From contig JAHDBH010000001.1 of the NCBI GenBank assembly GCA_020630495.1, forward strand, positions 17,889 through 81,888: a stretch of DNA of 64,000 nucleotides. Direction: 5' to 3'. Source of the DNA: Saprospiraceae bacterium. GTDB taxonomy: Bacteria; Bacteroidota; Bacteroidia; Chitinophagales; Saprospiraceae. Positions 62,301 to 64,000 of the stretch are shown piece by piece. The notes beneath the pieces are model-generated. The model saw only the letters and a list, made by a program, of their open reading frames with translations, was not told the origin of the DNA and ran no database searches. The position numbers and the translations under genes were made by a program. Position 1 is the first letter of the stretch. Each line of letters begins with the position of its first letter.

Positions 62301-64000
62301 GACCTTACTGTCGAAGAGTTCCCATCAACTGTTACTGAACTAGCATGTAACGATCATATCAACCTTTCTCTTAATGAGAATTGTGAAGCGACTGTAACTG
62401 CTGACATCTTCCTAAAAGGTGACAGATACGGATGCTTTGATGACTATGTCGTCACTATTACTGATGAAGACGGAAACGTCTATGATAATACACTTGATGC
62501 AAGTGTTGTAGGAATTGAGCTTACTGTTATGGTAATGGATCCTGAGACAGGTAATGTCTGCTGGGGTACTCTAACTGTTGAAGATAAGCTAGGACCTGCG
62601 GTGATTTGTGCTGATCTTACCGTTGAATGCGATGACGAGATTCCAGTAGCGATAGCTCCTGAGCTTGATAGCGCAACTGTTACTTTCGAGGCAGGAAGCG
62701 GTGAAGAAATTAATAATACACTTGATCCAGTTGTAATTACTTGGGATGTAGACTTCGGTCGTCCTGGTGTTACAGTTGCGGATGTCAACGTAGCGCTCAA
62801 CATTACTCACACTTGGGTAGGAGATCTTACGATTGAGCTAGAAAGCCCAGCCGGAACTTCTACAACTATCTGGGGTGGTTTCTGTGGTGCAACTGATAAT
62901 CTCAATTTCATCGCTGATGATGAAGGAGATGAAGAAGGTGCATGTGCAGAATACAATGAGTCTAATCGTAGACTACAGTTCCCAGGTCTTGTTCCTGATC
63001 CTATGTTCAGTGAGTTTGATGGTGAGGATGCAAACGGTACTTGGACCCTGACTATCGCCGACGGTGTAGGTGGAGACAACGGTACTGTTGATTTTGTAGC
63101 ACTTGAGCTGTCTGTTGACGCTGATGAGGTTATGCCATCTGATGCTTGTGGTGATGTTGACGTCACTTTCGAGGATATTTCTGATACAGATATGATCTGT
63201 AGCGGTCCTTTCATCCGCATCATTGAGCGTGAGTTCACAGCTACAGATGCACAAGGTGCTTCTCAGTCATGTGTACAAACGATTTTCGTAAGACGTCCTG
63301 CTCTTGAAGAGATCAGCCGTCCACGTAACTTCGATGACCTAGATCTAGAATCTCTAGATTGTGGTGATTGTACGACTCCTGATTGTACTGGAATGCCTGG
63401 TGGCGATCTATGTACTAATTTCCAGATGACTTTCAAAGATCACGAACTACCGATTTGTGCTGGTTCATTCACGATCTTGAGAAAATGGAAGGTCATTGAT
63501 ATGTGTACAAGTGAGGTACTTGAGTTTGATCAAATTATCAAGGTACTTGATAAAGACGGTCCTACACTCATCTGCCCATTCAATGATGATATCGCTGATC
63601 CTAGCGATGCTGATTCTACTGACAATGTAACTACTGTACTTGCAAGCGTATTCGAGTGTACTGGTACTGTATCTGTTGATCTACCTGAAATCGTTGACGC
63701 ATGTGGTGCTTCTACCATTGCTGATTTCACTGTAGAGCTTGAAGGTCCTGCTGGTGTTGAGATTCGTTTCGTTGGTGTTGGTTACCAAATCATCGGAATG
63801 CCTCTAGGCTTCCACCAGTTCACTTACACAGTGACTGACGGTTGTGGTAATGCTACGTCTTGTGACTTCTTTATCGATGTCATTGACAAAGTACCTCCTA
63901 CACCTATCTGTGATGAAAACACAGAAGTAAGCCTTACATCTGATGGAACAGCAAGAGTATTTGCTGAGACATTTGACGATGGATCGCATGACAACTGTGT
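59391..64000 (+). CDS. Giant secreted HYR/P-domain repeat protein (3' end outside the window)
   Basis: At least 1,536 codons, open through the right edge and therefore missing from the ORF track. I read the frame from ATG 59391 (MTTKKLRIFSLLLLACCSLWVTQSFAQ); ATG 59367 is an in-frame alternative. Three proprotein-convertase P-domain-like units are seen (~40-180, ~445-600, ~1125-1240; e.g. LNITHTWTSDLDIFLEAPDGTRLEL and LNITHTWVGDLTIELESPAGTS). They are separated by HYR/Ig-like units with 'CP.d..v.......C' and 'FPLGETTITWTISDESGNTSEC' motifs. Codon use is strongly biased (GCT, GGT, ACT, TTC), unlike most neighbours, suggesting high expression. A surface or extracellular role and T9SS export are likely, but the C-terminus is not visible. 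Confidence 0.85.
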   Translation, partial: MTTKKLRIFSLLLLACCSLWVTQSFAQQQWSPDRTLTECPGATISSTQSVVLEFEYPVDGVYGVDFRLDFVSLDIDHAHVADLDITLTSPSGVVIDLTSDNGGAGNAYDNTKLDDDAMTSVVTGSAPFDGEFKPEQPLSTLNGGSTVGTWTVTIADDFSLDNGVANCLTLQWERATVAPFECPADTVMVPITNGSCEAFVDYSSLFPTTEIDTVVVNAGPADGSGLVQGMFLDADITATDVDGNSLDCQFVITAVDITAPILVCPGDFTVGVNSDDCDSYTPADKTEFAPVQAFDNCAAALTYVVMNGGEEIDAGAGAPQGPLPTGVNEICYTLTESSDDDGNGVWASSCCFNVTVDMQEIQLTCPDDVVIDLAEGECEYVSDDAIFLADVMSECMVDLSYIVLGPSGDTLSMDDGTEAAATFPVGTSTVCYMVPGEAMPIMGGDFTSATGAFITSADPTPSVREEVDVDIFGVIGVDVAVTQLELNITHTWTSDLDIFLEAPDGTRLELSTDNGGLGDNYTGTVFTDEATASITTGSAPFTGMFLPEGGTFADAFDGVEINGTWVLEVDDDAGGDDGTLDSWTLSFGAAGADLASCCFSVTVNDVSAASVVCPPETVTFDDEDDGEENCGHTMGSTALDVTATDDCGAATATHDYADAPSDTTLVGAVFPLGETTITWTISDESGNTSECVINITVENTTPPVLDCPKDWTITLDPGACEYIFNFEVSATDPCQSVSGSATQNASASCDEFDTGGNQGLVCGFAPTPLGYGRMFSLSELGVSTNAPTFTVESLDFIARGSNGFTDVVLYVYGSNDPVPSFSSMTLINTQSYVPPAGAADKCVTAVTAVEVPTTFSHVFIVVETDATVFTGVLPVLSDDDAQTAPTYVDLTNCAGLASDWIDLADAVGGAFPWSLALWVNFSQISDQAPVEQDTTGDFADFGMGDAIPVGDYTFRFTSDDGFGNIAECTFDLTVEEFPSTVTELACNDHINLSLNENCEATVTADIFLKGDRYGCFDDYVVTITDEDGNVYDNTLDASVVGIELTVMVMDPETGNVCWGTLTVEDKLGPAVICADLTVECDDEIPVAIAPELDSATVTFEAGSGEEINNTLDPVVITWDVDFGRPGVTVADVNVALNITHTWVGDLTIELESPAGTSTTIWGGFCGATDNLNFIADDEGDEEGACAEYNESNRRLQFPGLVPDPMFSEFDGEDANGTWTLTIADGVGGDNGTVDFVALELSVDADEVMPSDACGDVDVTFEDISDTDMICSGPFIRIIEREFTATDAQGASQSCVQTIFVRRPALEEISRPRNFDDLDLESLDCGDCTTPDCTGMPGGDLCTNFQMTFKDHELPICAGSFTILRKWKVIDMCTSEVLEFDQIIKVLDKDGPTLICPFNDDIADPSDADSTDNVTTVLASVFECTGTVSVDLPEIVDACGASTIADFTVELEGPAGVEIRFVGVGYQIIGMPLGFHQFTYTVTDGCGNATSCDFFIDVIDKVPPTPICDENTEVSLTSDGTARVFAETFDDGSHDNC

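Noticed and set aside
59711-63989. Minus-strand ORFs opposite the giant gene
   Set aside because: Shadows of a strongly codon-biased long frame on the plus strand that the track did not list.
1-64000. tRNA/rRNA genes, CRISPR arrays, complete insertion sequences, prophage
   Set aside because: No T-loop-like GGTTCRA blocks in gaps, no regularly spaced direct repeats, no transposase or phage-like ORFs were found by eye.

Overview
The window looks like a chromosomal segment of a free-living Bacteroidota bacterium, most likely of the Saprospiria/Saprospiraceae type. The support is: type IX secretion (T9SS) cargo with both type A C-terminal signals and type B (CHU_C) signals; a PorP/SprF partner protein; DUF6089, DUF4230 and DUF2490 families; TAnnTTTG-type promoter -7 boxes; and few Shine-Dalgarno sequences. 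No rRNA, tRNA, CRISPR array, complete insertion sequence or prophage was seen.

Layout. 1-8 kb: end of a B12-dependent mutase, hemW, a tocopherol-cyclase-like gene, a winged-helix/phosphoribosyltransferase regulator with a perfect inverted repeat at its start, pckA, a small ABM-fold protein, DUF2490, rsmI, purS and pssA. 8.5-20 kb: a secreted PKD/CHU_C protein overlapping lptC, a CNNM/CBS transporter-like protein, MarR, nitroreductase, NUDIX, and several envelope or secreted proteins. 20-31 kb: mostly housekeeping (ribA, an SPFH protein, an NqrM-like small protein, mazG, rpsO, pnp, dcd, a PPTase), plus a secreted protein of seven alternating Kazal-like repeats. 30-38.5 kb: a Nudix-like regulator facing a maltodextrin operon (secreted GH13, lipoprotein GH13, GH65 maltose phosphorylase, beta-phosphoglucomutase). 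These would release maltose, phosphorolyse it to glucose and beta-glucose-1-phosphate, and convert the latter to glucose-6-phosphate. 38.5-42.3 kb: rhodanese, PASTA protein and a tandem D-Ala-D-Ala ligase fusion. 42-64 kb: a MATE exporter and then mainly T9SS cargo: metalloprotease, FG-GAP/UnbV protein, haem peroxidase, Tat-type glycosylasparaginase, an orphan response regulator, a cohesin-like/CHU_C adhesin with its PorP/SprF partner, a small secreted protein, and a giant HYR/P-domain protein running off the right edge. The giant gene is absent from the ORF track.

The most unusual signal is not a gene. An approximately 16-18 nt hairpin element, GNNC-TTTC-GNNC-AAAW (complement: GCATTTG-NN-CGAAAG-NN-C), occurs at least 18 times. 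Loop and flank are fixed while the two inner stem pairs covary. It lies in intergenic DNA and inside unrelated genes, nine copies in each orientation and in several reading frames. Chance predicts well under one copy. I know of no described family matching it.
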